Source: Acanthosoma haemorrhoidale
Lineage: Eukaryota; Arthropoda; Insecta; Hemiptera; Acanthosomatidae
NCBI GenBank assembly: GCA_930367205.1
Contig: CAKNEZ010000030.1
Span: 62,001 to 126,000 of the forward strand
Length of the DNA stretch: 64,000 bases
Direction of reading: 5' to 3'
Shown here: positions 22,194 to 33,568 of the stretch, one piece after another
Numbering within the stretch: the first letter of the stretch is position 1
How the letters are laid out: each line of letters begins with the position of its first letter
The notes under the pieces: model-generated
Seen by the model: only the letters and a program-made list of their open reading frames with translations
Told to the model about the DNA's origin: nothing
The model's database searches: none
Program-made: the position numbers and the translations under genes

Positions 22194-22537
22194 AGTTTTA
22201 TAATGGTAATATTATATATAATGCTAAAAGTAGAAGGGGCTTGAGCAGAACTGTATACCTGCCTCGTGACTTTATGAAAGTCACAGATGGTTCCTGTTAT
22301 TTTTAAGTAAGCAACCGCATCCCTCCAAGACCTCCCTACTTCCCAGAATCTTATCCTTTTCTTATACATATAAGTCTCAGCTTTAGCCCCAGACCCCACT
22401 CGTGCCTAGACATTCCACCCAGTATGTAGTAACGTAACTCTTAATATTTGCATATATCAGTGTTTTGCTTTTACTTCATAATAAAGCTTTTCTTTCTTTT
22501 CTTTTAAAAGACTCTCCTCTACAAAGATTATTTAACT
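22194..22537 (+). mobile_element. Dispersed AGTT element, copy 3
   Basis: A full-length copy, starting AGTTTTATAATGG and ending GATTATTTAACT. GTA flanks both ends (22191-22193 and 22538-22540). The I/LOA-like element lies 36 bp downstream. Confidence 0.85.
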
Positions 22538-22563
22538 GTAATATGGGATACATTTCGAAGAGT

Positions 22564-22573
22564 ATTATTTAAG
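22564..22573. repeat. Left target-site duplication of the I/LOA-like copy 1
   Basis: ATTATTTAAG here is repeated exactly at 24197-24206 after the TAA-rich tail. Confidence 0.85.
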
Positions 22574-24114
22574 TGGATCTTTTGAGGGATTGGTGTGAAA
22601 AGAATGGTTTAGGAATCAATCCCCAGAAGATAAATCTCTGTATCTTCACTAACAAAAGAAATGCTATAGTTAGACCACCCTATATAGGGGGGACACAGGT
22701 AAGCATTTGTAGTGAGGTAAAGCATCTAGGGGTTACTCTGGATAGAAAATTGGACTGGTCTAAACACATCAGGAATACTACTATGAAGGCACTTCGATGC
22801 CTCTATGCATGTAAAAGGGCTGTGGGTAGGACCTGGGGACTACAACCCAGAATGTTATTCTGGCTATATACCGCAGCAGTTAGACCAATGGTGCTCTATG
22901 CCTCTATGGTGTGGTGGCACAGAGGTAGTATTAGTAAAAATAAAACTTTGCTTGGCAAATTACAGAGGCTTTCATGTCTCATGATCACTGGTGCCATGAG
23001 TACAACTCCTACTGCTGCAATGGAAGTCTTATTGAACTTGAATCCACTGCACATAGAAGTAGAAGCGCAAGCCTTGAACGTGGCTTACAGACTTGCGAAA
23101 TCAGGAACAAGATCCAAAGTCATGACTCGCATGGGGCATGGGAACTTGTTCAGAAGAATTGATGAGGACGAGGTGCTGTCAATGCACTCTGACCTACAAG
23201 TTAAGAAACACACAGACGTTTTGTACTGTGCGGAAAACACAAAGACCAAACCACATAAACTGTGTAATGGGATTAATTGCTACACAGACGGCTCACTAAC
23301 AGAAAACGGATCAGGGGCCGGCATATGGAGGAAAGATAAACCAGAATCTGGGATTTCTATTCCTTTAGGTAGACACACCTCGGTCTTTCAGGCCGAAGTG
23401 ATGGCGATCAATGTCTGTACCCAAACCTTAATTGGGGAGGGTGTAAGAAACAGACTGATCACAATTTTCACGGATAGCCAGGCAGCCATTGGCGCCCTGA
23501 GAAGCTATACGACCAGATCTTATTTGGTTGAGGAGTGTAAAAACAACTTAAACACACTCTCGCTAGCCAATAAGGTTAGAATCGACTGGGTGCCAGGACA
23601 CACAGGCATCACAGGCAATGAGAAGGCAGATGGCCTTGCAAGGGTGGGCTCAGAACAGACACCTCTTGCACCTGAACCCATATGTGGTATCAGCCTCAGC
23701 TACGCTAAAAGGCGTATAAAATTAGCTTTAGAGGACAAGGCAAGACTTTCTTGGAGAGAAACTAAGAAACAGGAACACTCGAAACTGTTTCTTAATGGAC
23801 CCTGTAAGAGAAGAAGCTCAGCACTTCTATCAATGGACAGGTGGACACTCAAAAGTGTGACAGGACTCTATACAGGTCACTGTCGGTTAAATAAACACCT
23901 CTTTAATTTGGGGATAGTGGGATCACCAATCTGCAGATTCTGCAAGAAAGAGGGAGAAACGGCACGTCATATAATATGTGACTGTGATAACTTAGCTAGA
24001 AGGCGATACCTTCACTTTGGTAGTGATCGCATTGTAGACCCCAAACTATGTGAACTGATCGATCCATTCAGTATCCTCAGATTTGCAAAGGCCGTGGGCC
24101 TGTCACATATATAG
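22573..24114 (+). pseudogene. ORF2 C-terminal half: RT thumb, RNase H, zinc knuckle
   Basis: A 513-codon open frame whose true start is lost; its first codon (GTG) lies at the insertion junction. The catalytic part of the reverse transcriptase is gone. The frame opens in the region just after it (RDWCEKNGLGINPQKINLCI) and includes EVKHLGVTLDRKLDWSKHI and the connection region (PMVLYASMVWWH, ITGAMSTTPTAAMEVLL). A complete RNase H domain follows, with Asp239 (YTDGS), Glu275 (AEVMA), Asp301 (TDSQAA), His343 (WVPGHTG) and Asp353 (EKADGLA), counted from 22573. A Cys454-X2-Cys457-X8-His466-X4-Cys471 knuckle lies near the C-terminus. No stops or frameshifts are present, which suggests a recent insertion. 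It cannot support its own movement without the RT core. Confidence 0.9.
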
Positions 24115-24196
24115 GACAGGGACATGGACGGCGCACAATAGGTCTCAGTGAGGCCGCGGTGCACAAATGCCGGAACAAATAATAATAATAATAATA
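22574..24196 (+). mobile_element. I/LOA-like non-LTR retrotransposon, copy 1 (5' truncated)
   Basis: A 1.6-kb 3' piece of an RNase H-bearing LINE. It keeps the end of the ORF, a short ~60-bp 3' UTR and a terminal (TAA)n tail at about 24178-24196. TAA-type tails and an ORF2 RNase H are features of the I group and relatives such as LOA. A perfect 10-bp target duplication flanks it, so the 5' truncation dates from insertion. Confidence 0.9.
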
Positions 24197-24206
24197 ATTA
24201 TTTAAG
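24197..24206. repeat. Right target-site duplication of the I/LOA-like copy 1
   Basis: Exact match to 22564-22573. Confidence 0.85.
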
Positions 24207-24248
24207 TTATTATTTTATAATAATTTTTGAAAGTTCGTAAAAATGTAT

Positions 24249-24526
24249 CATAGCTTCAGGTCTACAGAAATTATTCCAGCTTCTTGCAAGCGGCCTCTTA
24301 AAGAGACAGAGAAAGGATTTTAATATGAGAAAGCGAAACAGTTCATGAAGTCGTTTTTCTTCTTGGTCGAAGTATATTCTCCGTCAATGGGAGCGGTCAA
24401 GTGAAACTTCAACTACCAGCCGTCTAACTTCCTATGTCCGCTTCTGTTGCAGCAGACCACGGCTTGTCTAGGGATGGGTCTGCTACCCTTTTTACAAAGG
24501 GTCGAAAAACTCTACAATGAGTGCTA
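24249..24526 (+). repeat. Dispersed repeat R4, copy 2
   Basis: Reverse-complement relative of 8583-8876, starting near TAGCTTCAGGTCTACAGAAA and ending at CTCTACAATGAGT. It has a small internal deletion and an early stop compared with copy 1. Confidence 0.7.
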
Positions 24527-24674
24527 AATGTACCTGGATACTTACTAACTACGGACACATCAGTATCCCTGTTATTGTTCTAGACGGGGTTCACTGATGA
24601 CTGACTGTGATGGAAAACTAAATTTTAAATAATAAAGTAACAATTCTGTTCTTGATAACTGAAATAAAGGAAAT

Positions 24675-24892
24675 GAGAAGGAGAGATTAGTCTCAAGAAT
24701 TGGGGTCTAGGGCTAAAAGCTGAGACATATACGTATAAGAAAATGATAAGATTCTGGGAAGTAGGGAGGTCTTCGAGGGATGCGGTTGCTTACTTAAAAA
24801 TAACAGGAACCATCAGTGACTTCCATGAAGACACGAGGCGGGTATACAGTTCTGCTTAAGCCCCTTCTACTTGTTCTCAGCATTATAAAACT
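24675..24892 (-). mobile_element. Dispersed AGTT element, copy 4 (3' truncated)
   Basis: Read leftwards from AGTTTTATAATGC at 24892. Homology ends near 24700 within the CCCAGACCCCA region, so the 3' end is missing. It is followed after six bases by copy 5 in the same orientation. Confidence 0.8.
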
Positions 24893-24898
24893 GTTTTT

Positions 24899-25240
24899 AG
24901 TTAAATAATCTTTGTAGAGGAGAGTCTTTTAAAAGAAAAGAAATAAAAGGTTTATTATGAAGTGAAAGGAAAACACTGGCATATACAAATATTAAGAGTT
25001 ACGTTACTACATACTGGGTGGAATGTCTAGGCACAATTGGGGTCTGGGGCTAAAGCTAAGACAAATACGTATAAGAAAAGGATAAGATTCTGGAAATAGG
25101 GAGTAAGGGGAGTAAGGAGGGTTGCTTACTTAAAAATAACAGGGAACCATCAGTGACTTCCATGAAGTCACGAGGCAGATATACATTTCTGCTCAAGCCC
25201 CTTCTACTTGTTCTTAACATTATCTTAGCATTATAAAACT
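24899..25240 (-). mobile_element. Dispersed AGTT element, copy 5
   Basis: Both ends are present (AGTTAAATAATC at 24899 and ATAAAACT at 25240), with decay inside. The outer triplets are TTT on the left and GTA on the right and do not match. This is the one two-ended copy without a target duplication and may reflect recombination with copy 4. Confidence 0.8.
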
Positions 25241-25396
25241 GTACTAATAATTGCTTAAGCCGTGTATACCAAAACGATGTCCTATTTCGATGAAGATCCC
25301 CTCCACATTTCACCGAAAGAATTTCTTCAACTTCCACCTTCCCACTTGGTTTCAGTTTATCCAGTAATGTCATAAAAGACTGCGAATCACACTTTC
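25241..25396. other. Spacer with possible coding remnant
   Basis: The minus strand is open across 25250-25395 (FMTLLDKLKPSGKVEVEEIL, SVKCGGDLHRNRTSFWYTRL). It looks protein-like but lies between two transposons. The long minus-strand frame covering 25056-25541 is a chimera of this piece with antisense repeats. Confidence 0.25.
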
Positions 25397-25865
25397 GGTC
25401 AACTCTCGAGAGGTTGAAGAACGCTGATCTGCACCCGCTGCTGGGTGTGCCGTCGGTGAGTGAGTTCATCCGCCGGAGACACATTATGTTTTTTGACTCG
25501 TTACAGCACCTGGCAAACCCAATGTTTAACACTATGACCACACCACCTCTCCCGCATCGATGGCAACAGACTGTCGGGGAAAAAATAGGTTAAGAATTAG
25601 TATTTAAGTTAGTTTTAAGGTTGATCAAAAAGGTGAGCCCCATCACCTTATTAGTCAGTTTCGTCAAGTCACGTATAATTTATGTCATTATACTTGTTTA
25701 TACATTATATAATTTCTATAAAATAACAAAACCTGTATATAATGTAGTGATGCTACAGGAAATACAAAATAATTTGTAAATAGATTCGCCCGAGGATCTA
25801 TAATTATATATAATTATCTGTAAATTTAAAAGGGCTATGAAGAAAAAAAAAAAAAAAAAAAAAAA
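25397..25865 (+). mobile_element. Jockey-like family JB, copy 1 (5' truncated)
   Basis: The ORF tail reads RSTLERLKNADLHPLLGVPS and SEFIRRRHIMFFDSLQHLAN to a stop at 25591-25593. A ~245-bp 3' UTR follows (AAGGTGAGCCCCATCACCTT, CTGTATATAATGTAG) and then a poly-A tail at about 25842-25865. It matches 26594-26819 and 60448-61276. Confidence 0.85.
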
Positions 25866-26593
25866 TTAAAAAAATATTAAATAAAATACAAAACAAGCTG
25901 TTTGTAAAAGAGAAAAAATTGTACGACATAAGACATATTTACATACATAATAGTAAACTGCATAATATTGGACTAACATGTGTTAATTGAAATACAAAAA
26001 GTATAGATATACAATTCTACACTCAAATATTAGCTAACAGTTTAATAACAAATAAAATGCAAATATGGTGGCAAACGATTGATTAAACCAACTAGTTTTG
26101 AAATTATTTAATGAAAGACGAATGTACGGAGTTCCAGAAGGATGTGCTCATTATGGCAAAGGGATTGTAGGGACTCATGGTGACTGAGAACACAACAGAA
26201 TGAGGCAGTCTCTTCCATGAGTCCAGTGTACCCACGTTTACATATACACTTACATAATCTTTACCTTACAATGCATTTTATCGAATTTTGTCATAATCAT
26301 TATATTTCTACGAGTATAAATTTAAGTAATTGCAATATGGTTCTTACGGATTGATAACTGGTTTCGTTTGGAAGGCCTCGTTCGATGTTGAGCTGAAATT
26401 ATTTCAATTCAATTATAACAAATTATTTCGATAAGATTTAATTATTAGTTTAACTTACATTAATTATTTATACGACTACTATGTACTTAATTGCTAGACC
26501 TAAGGGAGTGAGAGCTTAATTTCTAAACGGATGCAGGACAATCCAATTTCATGTGTACGTCATTAACAACTTTTTCTATATGTCTGTGACTGT
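25866..26593. other. Intergenic DNA, nothing recognised
   Basis: AT-rich and featureless. Confidence 0.4.
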
Positions 26594-26819
26594 ACAAAAG
26601 GTGAGCCCCATCACCTTTATTAGAGTCAGTTCAGCCCAGTCACGTATAATGTGTATCATTATAATTGTTTATTCCATTATGTAATTTTTATAAAATAACA
26701 AAACCTGTATATAATGTAGCGACGCTACAGGAAATATAAAAATAATTTGTGAATAGATTCGCCTGAGAATGTATAATTATCTGTAAATTTAAAGGGGCTA
26801 TGAGAGAAAAAAAAAAAAA
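26594..26819 (+). mobile_element. Jockey-like family JB, copy 2 (3' UTR only)
   Basis: Begins at AAAAGGTGAGCCCCATCACC and ends in a poly-A tail at 26807-26819. No coding part remains. The target duplication could not be fixed. Confidence 0.85.
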
Positions 26820-27963
26820 TCAAACGCTAAGGCGGTTGAGGATAATTGATTGAAGTCAAAAAAGGAATTAATATTTTTAATTTTTTCGTACTCAACTGTT
26901 TTACTTTTTTGAAACTGTTTCAAGGTGTTGTGTGACAAGCTAGTAACTTGCAGTAAGCTAAGGAGGGTTCTGTTACCACGTCGTGAACCAAGTCCTTAGG
27001 CTGAAATGCTCTTTCAGTGTAGTCTCCATAAATATCATGAAGATGCACATTACGCCTTTCCTGCCCTAACTACGAGTCCACACTACTGTAAGAATAAATA
27101 AATAAATGAATTAAATAATATATAAGCCTAGAAATGGTTGATATTGGTGACGGAATGCCGATTCCTCGGTATTATAAGACAACCCTGAAGTGTTTAGTCA
27201 GAAGTGGATCTGAAAATAGTTCCACCGCTCGGATAAACACATCGACCACGATCTATTTTAGAAATGAGATTTTTACTCCCAGTTCTGGAGTCCGCTGAGC
27301 CAGGGCAGTTTAAATACTCCCTGAGGACGACAAATACTTTTCAAACCCGTCGACGTATTAACATGAATAAGAGAGGCATTTATGTTGTTGGCAATTAATC
27401 TCCTTTCAAACATTTATTTTTATGGGTTCTTAAACGATCATGACGAAATGGAGTGTGGATTCACACCTGTGCTGTAACATTCACAGGTTCGCAGGTCTTG
27501 AACGAACATTGTTCATAGGCGGTTAAGCCACGATAAATTTGATTCTGATATTTATTGAATCGGCTATAGACAAAAGAAATATTTCGCGAAACCTTCTCTC
27601 TCAGCTAACTAGAACTATCAGGGTTCTTTTTTAGATCGAAAAATACAAATTTAACGATCCCTTGGAATAAATACTTAGAATGTGGCCGCCTAAATATAGA
27701 GCCTTGTTTTCAGCATTTGTCTACACAAGCCTTGTTCAACCTTCGCCATATTGTTGCTAACAAATATAAAAAAATAGCAGTGAAAAATTTAGTCAACTGT
27801 CAAATATTAAACCAGTTAAGAAGTTATTTCTTAAATTTAACTGTGCAGATATATATTTACAGTACACAATGCTTATTGGTCTTTGAGCTGCCGTCTCAGT
27901 ACCCAGTCTTTTCGTTACTATGGCAATAGCGAATAAAACACCTAATTCCAGGATTCTTTAGAA
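26820..27963. other. Intergenic DNA with a small unrecognised frame
   Basis: A 54-codon plus-strand frame at 27134-27298 (MVDIGDGMPIPRYYKTTLKC) is open with moderate GC. I cannot assign it and have no support for expression. The rest is AT-rich. Confidence 0.25.
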
Positions 27964-28298
27964 CGTTTTATAATGTTAAGAACAAGTAGAAGGGGCCTGA
28001 GCAGAACTGTATACCTGCCTCGTGATTTCATGGAAGTCACTGATGTCTCCTATTATTTTTAAGTAAGCAACCGCATCCCTTCAAGACCTCCCTACTTCCC
28101 AGAATCTTATCCTTTTCTTATACATGTATGTCTCAGCTTTAGCCCCAGACCCCACTTGTACCTAGACATTCCACCCAGTATGTAGTCTGGGTATATAACT
28201 CTTAATATTTATATATACCAGTGTTTTGCTTGTACTTCATAATAAAGCTTTTCTTTCTTTTCTTTTAAAAGACTCTCCTCTCCAAAGATTATTTAAGT
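27964..28298 (+). mobile_element. Dispersed AGTT element, copy 6
   Basis: A full-length copy with one changed base at each end (CGTTTTATAATG ... ATTATTTAAGT). GAA flanks both sides (27961-27963 and 28299-28301). Confidence 0.8.
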
Positions 28299-28339
28299 GA
28301 ATATAACTATGAAATATTAGATCGGTCGACAAGAAGACT

Positions 28340-28690
28340 GAAGCCGTAAAGATACAATGAGAGACCTGACCCTGCATGTTTATACACGCCGCAAAGACAC
28401 GCTCCTACAAGATGTCGCTGGCCGCACCCTGTGGCAGTTTGTGGACTTCCGCGACTATAATCTTGCTTCACAGTCACGCTCCTACGCGCTTCAATCGCTA
28501 CCATCCGCCTCAGTGAGTGCCTGTCTTCAAGCGTACTATTGTCCACATTTGTCACTCATGTCCTCTTCGGCCTCTCTAATGTATCAGTCTGATAAACGAA
28601 ATTGAGCGCAGGAACTCATGTGAACTGACTCGAATCATCAAGGATAAGAAAATAGTCAAATCAACTGTTAGTAATTCTGTGGTGCCAGGG
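28340..28690. other. GC-rich island, possible old coding sequence
   Basis: About 280 bp of clearly higher GC (28340-28620). Both strands are open for about 82 codons, and a third frame reads LINEIERRNSCELTRIIKDK just downstream. A CTCAGTGAGTG donor-like site lies at about 28515. No family is recognised and no strand can be chosen. Confidence 0.3.
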
Positions 28691-28719
28691 TAAAAGCTAC
28701 TTTACCACCACAGAATTAT
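28672..28719. other. Strong imperfect hairpin
   Basis: The arms TAATTCTGTGGTG and CACCACAGAATTA pair perfectly. An inner GTAAA/TTTAC stem with a short loop extends the hairpin, leaving a small bulge on one side. Confidence 0.7.
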
Positions 28720-29503
28720 TGATTGAAGATTAAAAAAAATAAAATTGTATCAAACCCATTCTTTCGGTAGGATTGTGGGTATTTAAACCAAAATCAAAGA
28801 TATTCCAATGTACAAAGGTTCAACATTTGAACTATTCTCGATTTTCAGCGTCCAGTTTGTCTTAACAAATTGAATACAGTATTTATTTCACTAGCGGAAC
28901 AATAGACCGGTTGGGCCAAGGTATTAAGATTTCGTAACCATAGTAAAGTTTTGGATCCAACTATATTTAAAAGATTTCCGGATAATCCCAGTTTGACCAC
29001 AGTCAGAACCATTGAATAGATTGCATGAATGCACTTGTTGTTATTCAATAATAATAATAATATATGCAAAATGTATTAAAATGTATTGGGGCTTAGTAGC
29101 CAATTGAAAAGAGCTCTTTAACTTTCAATATATTGTCTAAATTACTCAGCCTTCAGGATTTATTACTGCCGCGTGAATTTCCTCCCGTTTAGCGTGACTG
29201 GCGACAATTTGTTTTTATTTTTTTATTCAATTTAATCGAGTAACGTTAGTTTCTCGTTTTCTTCATAAGGGTTTAACGCCCTCTTGCATTTCAGCCTAGG
29301 CGAGAATGGGTGTTCTTAAGGTTTGGATCCTTAAATTGCCAAAAACCACTCTGCCTAACAATGCTCCTATAAGTAAAATATACAAATTGATATTGATACT
29401 TATATATATATTTATACTTTAACAAACCTTGATGAGAGATAAAATATCAAGCCAAGCGGGATGCATCGCACCACCATCACGGCTGAAAAACGAATTTGTT
29501 TAC
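28720..29503. other. Intergenic DNA, nothing recognised
   Basis: AT-rich, with a short (ATA)n run near 29048-29062. Confidence 0.4.
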
Positions 29504-29808
29504 AGTTGAATAATCTTTGAGTCTTTTAAAAGAAAAGAAAGAAAAGCTTTATTATGAAGTACATGCAAAACACTGGTATATACAAATATTAAAAGTTACG
29601 TTACTACATACTGGTTGGAATGTCTGGGCACAAGTGGGGTCTGGGGCTAAAAGCATGTCTCGGCTTCAGACATTTATTTATAAGAAAAGGATAAGATTCT
29701 GGGAAGTAGGGATGTCTTGGAGGGATGCGGTTGCTTACTTAAAAATAACAGGAACCATCAGTGATTTCCATGAAGTCCCCTTCTACTTTTTCTTAGCATT
29801 ATAAAACT
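29504..29808 (-). mobile_element. Dispersed AGTT element, copy 7
   Basis: Read leftwards from 29808. Both ends are present, with an internal deletion of the GCAGAACTGTATACCTGCC block near the 5' end. TAC (GTA on the element strand) flanks both sides (29501-29503 and 29809-29811). Confidence 0.85.
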
Positions 29809-31373
29809 TACCACACATTACATACCCGTGCATTAAACCTCTGCAACTCTCCGTATCTTTAAATCTAGACTTAAGCAATTCATTTCATCTCACTCCAATC
29901 AAACAATCCCATTATTAAACTTTTTATTAATTTTATTATAGTCCAATTTAATTCAATCCCTGCAACCTTCAATGATATCTCCTTAGTTGCAATTATTATC
30001 CAATTTCATTCACATCTATTCATTTATTTTTTTTTTTTAATTTATAGCGTTGTTTAATTTTTTTGTCATAAGTGCATATGACATTTATTATTTAGAAGCT
30101 AATTACATCAGTGTAATTTATGTTATAAATACATATTTTATTTATATATATGTACATGGTACGAAGACCCAGAATTTTTCATTTAAATTCATATTATTAA
30201 TCAGGATGCCAAGATCTTTAATTCGATTAAATATTTATCTTATTAACTAACAATTAATTGATGAACCCATTATTTTTTCAAGTGGTTACTTTTATTTTAA
30301 GCATCACCGCAGCGTCGAATGTAACTACCAAGCAAGCTCGCCCTGATCTGTGAGAGTATATTTTGACTTTTGTAATTAAATTTTCATTAAATTATTCATA
30401 ATTAAGTACATATGGATAAGGACATTAAGATCATTAATTCGATACACTCTTACCTTATATCATAGAAAAATATTTTTTAAGGAACTACCATAGGAAATAT
30501 CATTGCTCTCAAACGAAAATACACTAACGATTTTAATGACAGTTGTAATTAATATTATGTAATTATAGTTTTAAAATACAAAACAAAATATCAATAAAAA
30601 ATTAAAGATAAGTACCCATCTAGAAATTAAAAAAAAATGTTTTTTTTTGGCAACCGATTGTTTAATGAGTATCATAAAACTCAACAATCAAAACATCTCC
30701 TAAATGAACTTTAATTATAAAATTAACTTATGGCTTTATCATCTAAGGTTCAAAATTAATTAATAATTCTCAAAGGGCTCGGCCCTGAAGTCGAATAATT
30801 CCCTTTCGTTGAGTGAAAACTTTCTATTTTGGGAAGGTTAGATTATTTTCTGAAAGAGATTGAAGAAAGCTAAATACAAAGATTAAAGAGTAACTTAGCA
30901 GCTTCTAATCAAGATGTTTGTTTGCTCTCGACCACCGGCAACTCCTTTTGCTTTTCTGCCTTTTTATACTTTTAGTGTTCAACATATATCTTGTTTACAC
31001 AGTTCCGAATGTTCTCATTACATTTTTTTTAAATAAATTATAAATTGACATGAACTGTACTGGAAACGTCCTGGAAGACAAATAAATAAATATTATTGTC
31101 AAGTATCATTGACTGGACAGAGTTTTGATTTGATGCGAGGATTGATATATTTACTGTCGAGGCTCAAACACTCCTTTCATTCGTCTGTATGTTCTGTGAT
31201 AGATATCATTTCATTCAATTTCAAATATGCATTACGCAACATTTATTAGGTTTTGGTTAAGATGCAATCATAAGTTCCTTAAGCTTAAGCTGATACATTA
31301 AGCACGTAGATGTTCATAAGAATTTCAAAAAATAAAATGGTGAGAGCCAGCCCGCGTTTTAAAATCTTTCGAC
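29809..31373. other. Intergenic DNA, nothing recognised
   Basis: 1.5 kb of AT-rich sequence. I see no repeats shared with the rest of the window and no convincing open frame. Confidence 0.45.
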
Positions 31374-31660
31374 AGTTTTATAATGCAAAGATAATGTTAA
31401 GAACAAGTAGAAGGGGCTTGAGCAGAACTGTATACCTGCCTCATACTTCCGTACGAGAATCCTATCCTTTTCTTATAGATATATGTCTGAAGCTGAGACA
31501 TGCTTTTAGCCCCAGACCCCACTTGTGCCTAGACATTCCACCCAGTATGTAGTAACGTAATTCTTAATATTTGTATATACCAGTGTTTTGCTTGTACTTC
31601 ATAATAAAGCTTTTCTTTATTTTCTTTTAAAATACTCTACTCTACAAAGATTATTTAACA
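31374..31660 (+). mobile_element. Dispersed AGTT element, copy 8 (rearranged inside)
   Basis: Both ends are present (AGTTTTATAATGC ... GATTATTTAACA), with GAC on each side (31371-31373 and 31661-31663). About 60 bp after the GTATACCTGCCT block are lost, and a short AAGCTGAGACATGC segment is inserted. Confidence 0.85.
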
Positions 31661-33552
31661 GACGACTACATGATACCGCTGATATTGACTTTCGTAACGT
31701 AGTAAACGAAAGCACTCAGAGGCCTCCTGAAATTGTAATATTGGCAATAATAATTTAGCGGCAAAGTGTTGTGAAATTAGTCTTTTAGCTGTAGATTTTT
31801 TTATCTCTGTTTTCCTACATATTGATAAATGGATATTTTCATTTTAGTTGTATGTAATAGTTTATGGTTTTAGTTTAGAGACTCTCTGGATTCTGGTTAT
31901 TACATGAGACGTGCCCGTGGTTGGTTGTTCGGCCACAGCTACCGAAGAGAATGGTACGCACTGTAGAACCAGATCTGCGGAGAAGCCCCAGCGGTCGGGC
32001 CCGGTTCCCGTTGTAACGGGGGGTCTCCCACCACCCAGAGGTCATCCTTGGTGCAATGTCCGTGTGCTCAGGGGGCAAAGTCGCACAAGTGCTCGTATGT
32101 CTTCCACCTCACCGGGTCCTGTAAACCTTTTTTAAACGTATGCTCTCCACTATCAGTTCTAAGAATATGAGTTGGTGCCCAAATAGATCTCGCTGTAATA
32201 ACATTATAAGCCATCACTTATCCCCGAAATTCCTATAATCCCACCAGAGATCATCTTTCTTCACAATCCTCTTGGGGATAATCCATCCCTAGAATCCCCT
32301 TTGGAGATTGAAGCGGAAGCCAATTTGTCCAAGGAAGTTCAGCGAGTTTTCAAGGAATTTTACTTCCTTTATTCCTTACTAACCGTCTTTCGAATATGAA
32401 AAGAAAATGCTTATGGTTCAGCCAAACGGGCAGATATCTGTTACAGATGAGGGACGAGTGTCACGTCACCACGGCTGGACTCACAGTCTTGGCCCGCCAT
32501 ACAATAGACCCTACAACTTAGGCCCTTTTATATGTTCTGTTTATTTTCAGTTTAATGTAGTTAAATCATCATGTCCAAGGGTGGAAAAGAGTAGATCAAA
32601 GAAATGATTGAGATAACAGCAACTATTAATGAATCGTAAATATTTTTAGCTTGGCGAGAAAAGCCTCACAATTGAAAGTTTCAATATTTTTGAGAGATTG
32701 CTTAATTTCGACTTATTTCCTTCTAACAGCTAAATAATTTACGGAGTTATGTATTTATATAAGTTTTCATTGAGTAAATATATGCTCAGTATTTATAAGT
32801 GCATAACAAAGTATTAGTGGTAGCCTTTTTTTTGTTCTATTTACTGCTTGGGAAAGGACAAATACTAGCAAGAAATTCACAAACAGATTTTAAAAATTCC
32901 TCAAAATTCCCTGCTGTAACCTATGTGGTATCAACAATAACTATAAATATTATGAAACCATAAGATATTTAAATAACTAAGATTTTATTGAATATTTCGT
33001 CTATATATATATATATATGAACTGTCCTATTCAGTTTCAAAACTGAACATAAAATATTTCATTGAACGAGGAAAAAAAATGGCGCGTCATTATTCCTCGT
33101 AGCAACTAGTTACTCTAGGTCGCCTATGTGCGTTCCCTTAGCGGGCAGTATCCATCAGCCGTGCTAGATCGAGAACGCCGCCGAAGTCCCCCCTCCCCGG
33201 ACGTGGCCAGATAAGAGCTGCAGAAGCGATGGCGCCCGTTAGACATGGAAATGCTCCTAGACCCACCGTTATGTTCATTGTGCCAATCTAAATTCCTCTC
33301 CTTTGTCCGCAGCCTTGGCGATTATCGGACCTCCGCTTTTTTCCACCTCTTCTCGTCCTAACAACCTGTCCGCCCAATTTGTTCTCGATAACTCGCTACG
33401 TCTTCGCCCGGTCAGTCTTTGGTCACGCCGCTGTCATGACAGCAGTTCATATCATAATTCATAATACCGCTATGTTTTATAGCCATTCTAGAATCCATGA
33501 TTCTAGAACTTCTTATTTTGACACATCCTTATTTGTACAATTAAAATTTACT
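31661..33552. other. Intergenic DNA with two GC-rich islands
   Basis: GC-rich blocks at about 31895-32125 and 33085-33420 stand out. Both are open for 60-75 codons in one or two frames (for example RSAEKPQRSGPVPVVTGGLP), but none matches a family I know. A TA repeat lies at 33003-33018. They may be exons, promoter sequence or old repeat pieces. Confidence 0.3.
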
Positions 33553-33568
33553 TATCCCTAATTAATAT
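33553..33568. repeat. Left target-site duplication of Jockey JA copy 3
   Basis: TATCCCTAATTAATAT here is matched, with one indel and one substitution, at 34137-34151. Confidence 0.65.

Noticed and set aside
22145..22399. Frames shared among AGTT elements (RGLSRTVYLPRDFMEVTDGS)
   Set aside because: The frame recurs in several copies, but only because the repeats are similar. It is short, starts at different points and is broken in others, so I do not claim a protein.
25056..25541. 161-codon minus-strand frame
   Set aside because: It is stitched together from antisense Jockey JB sequence, a short unknown piece and an AGTT element, with no coherent family match.
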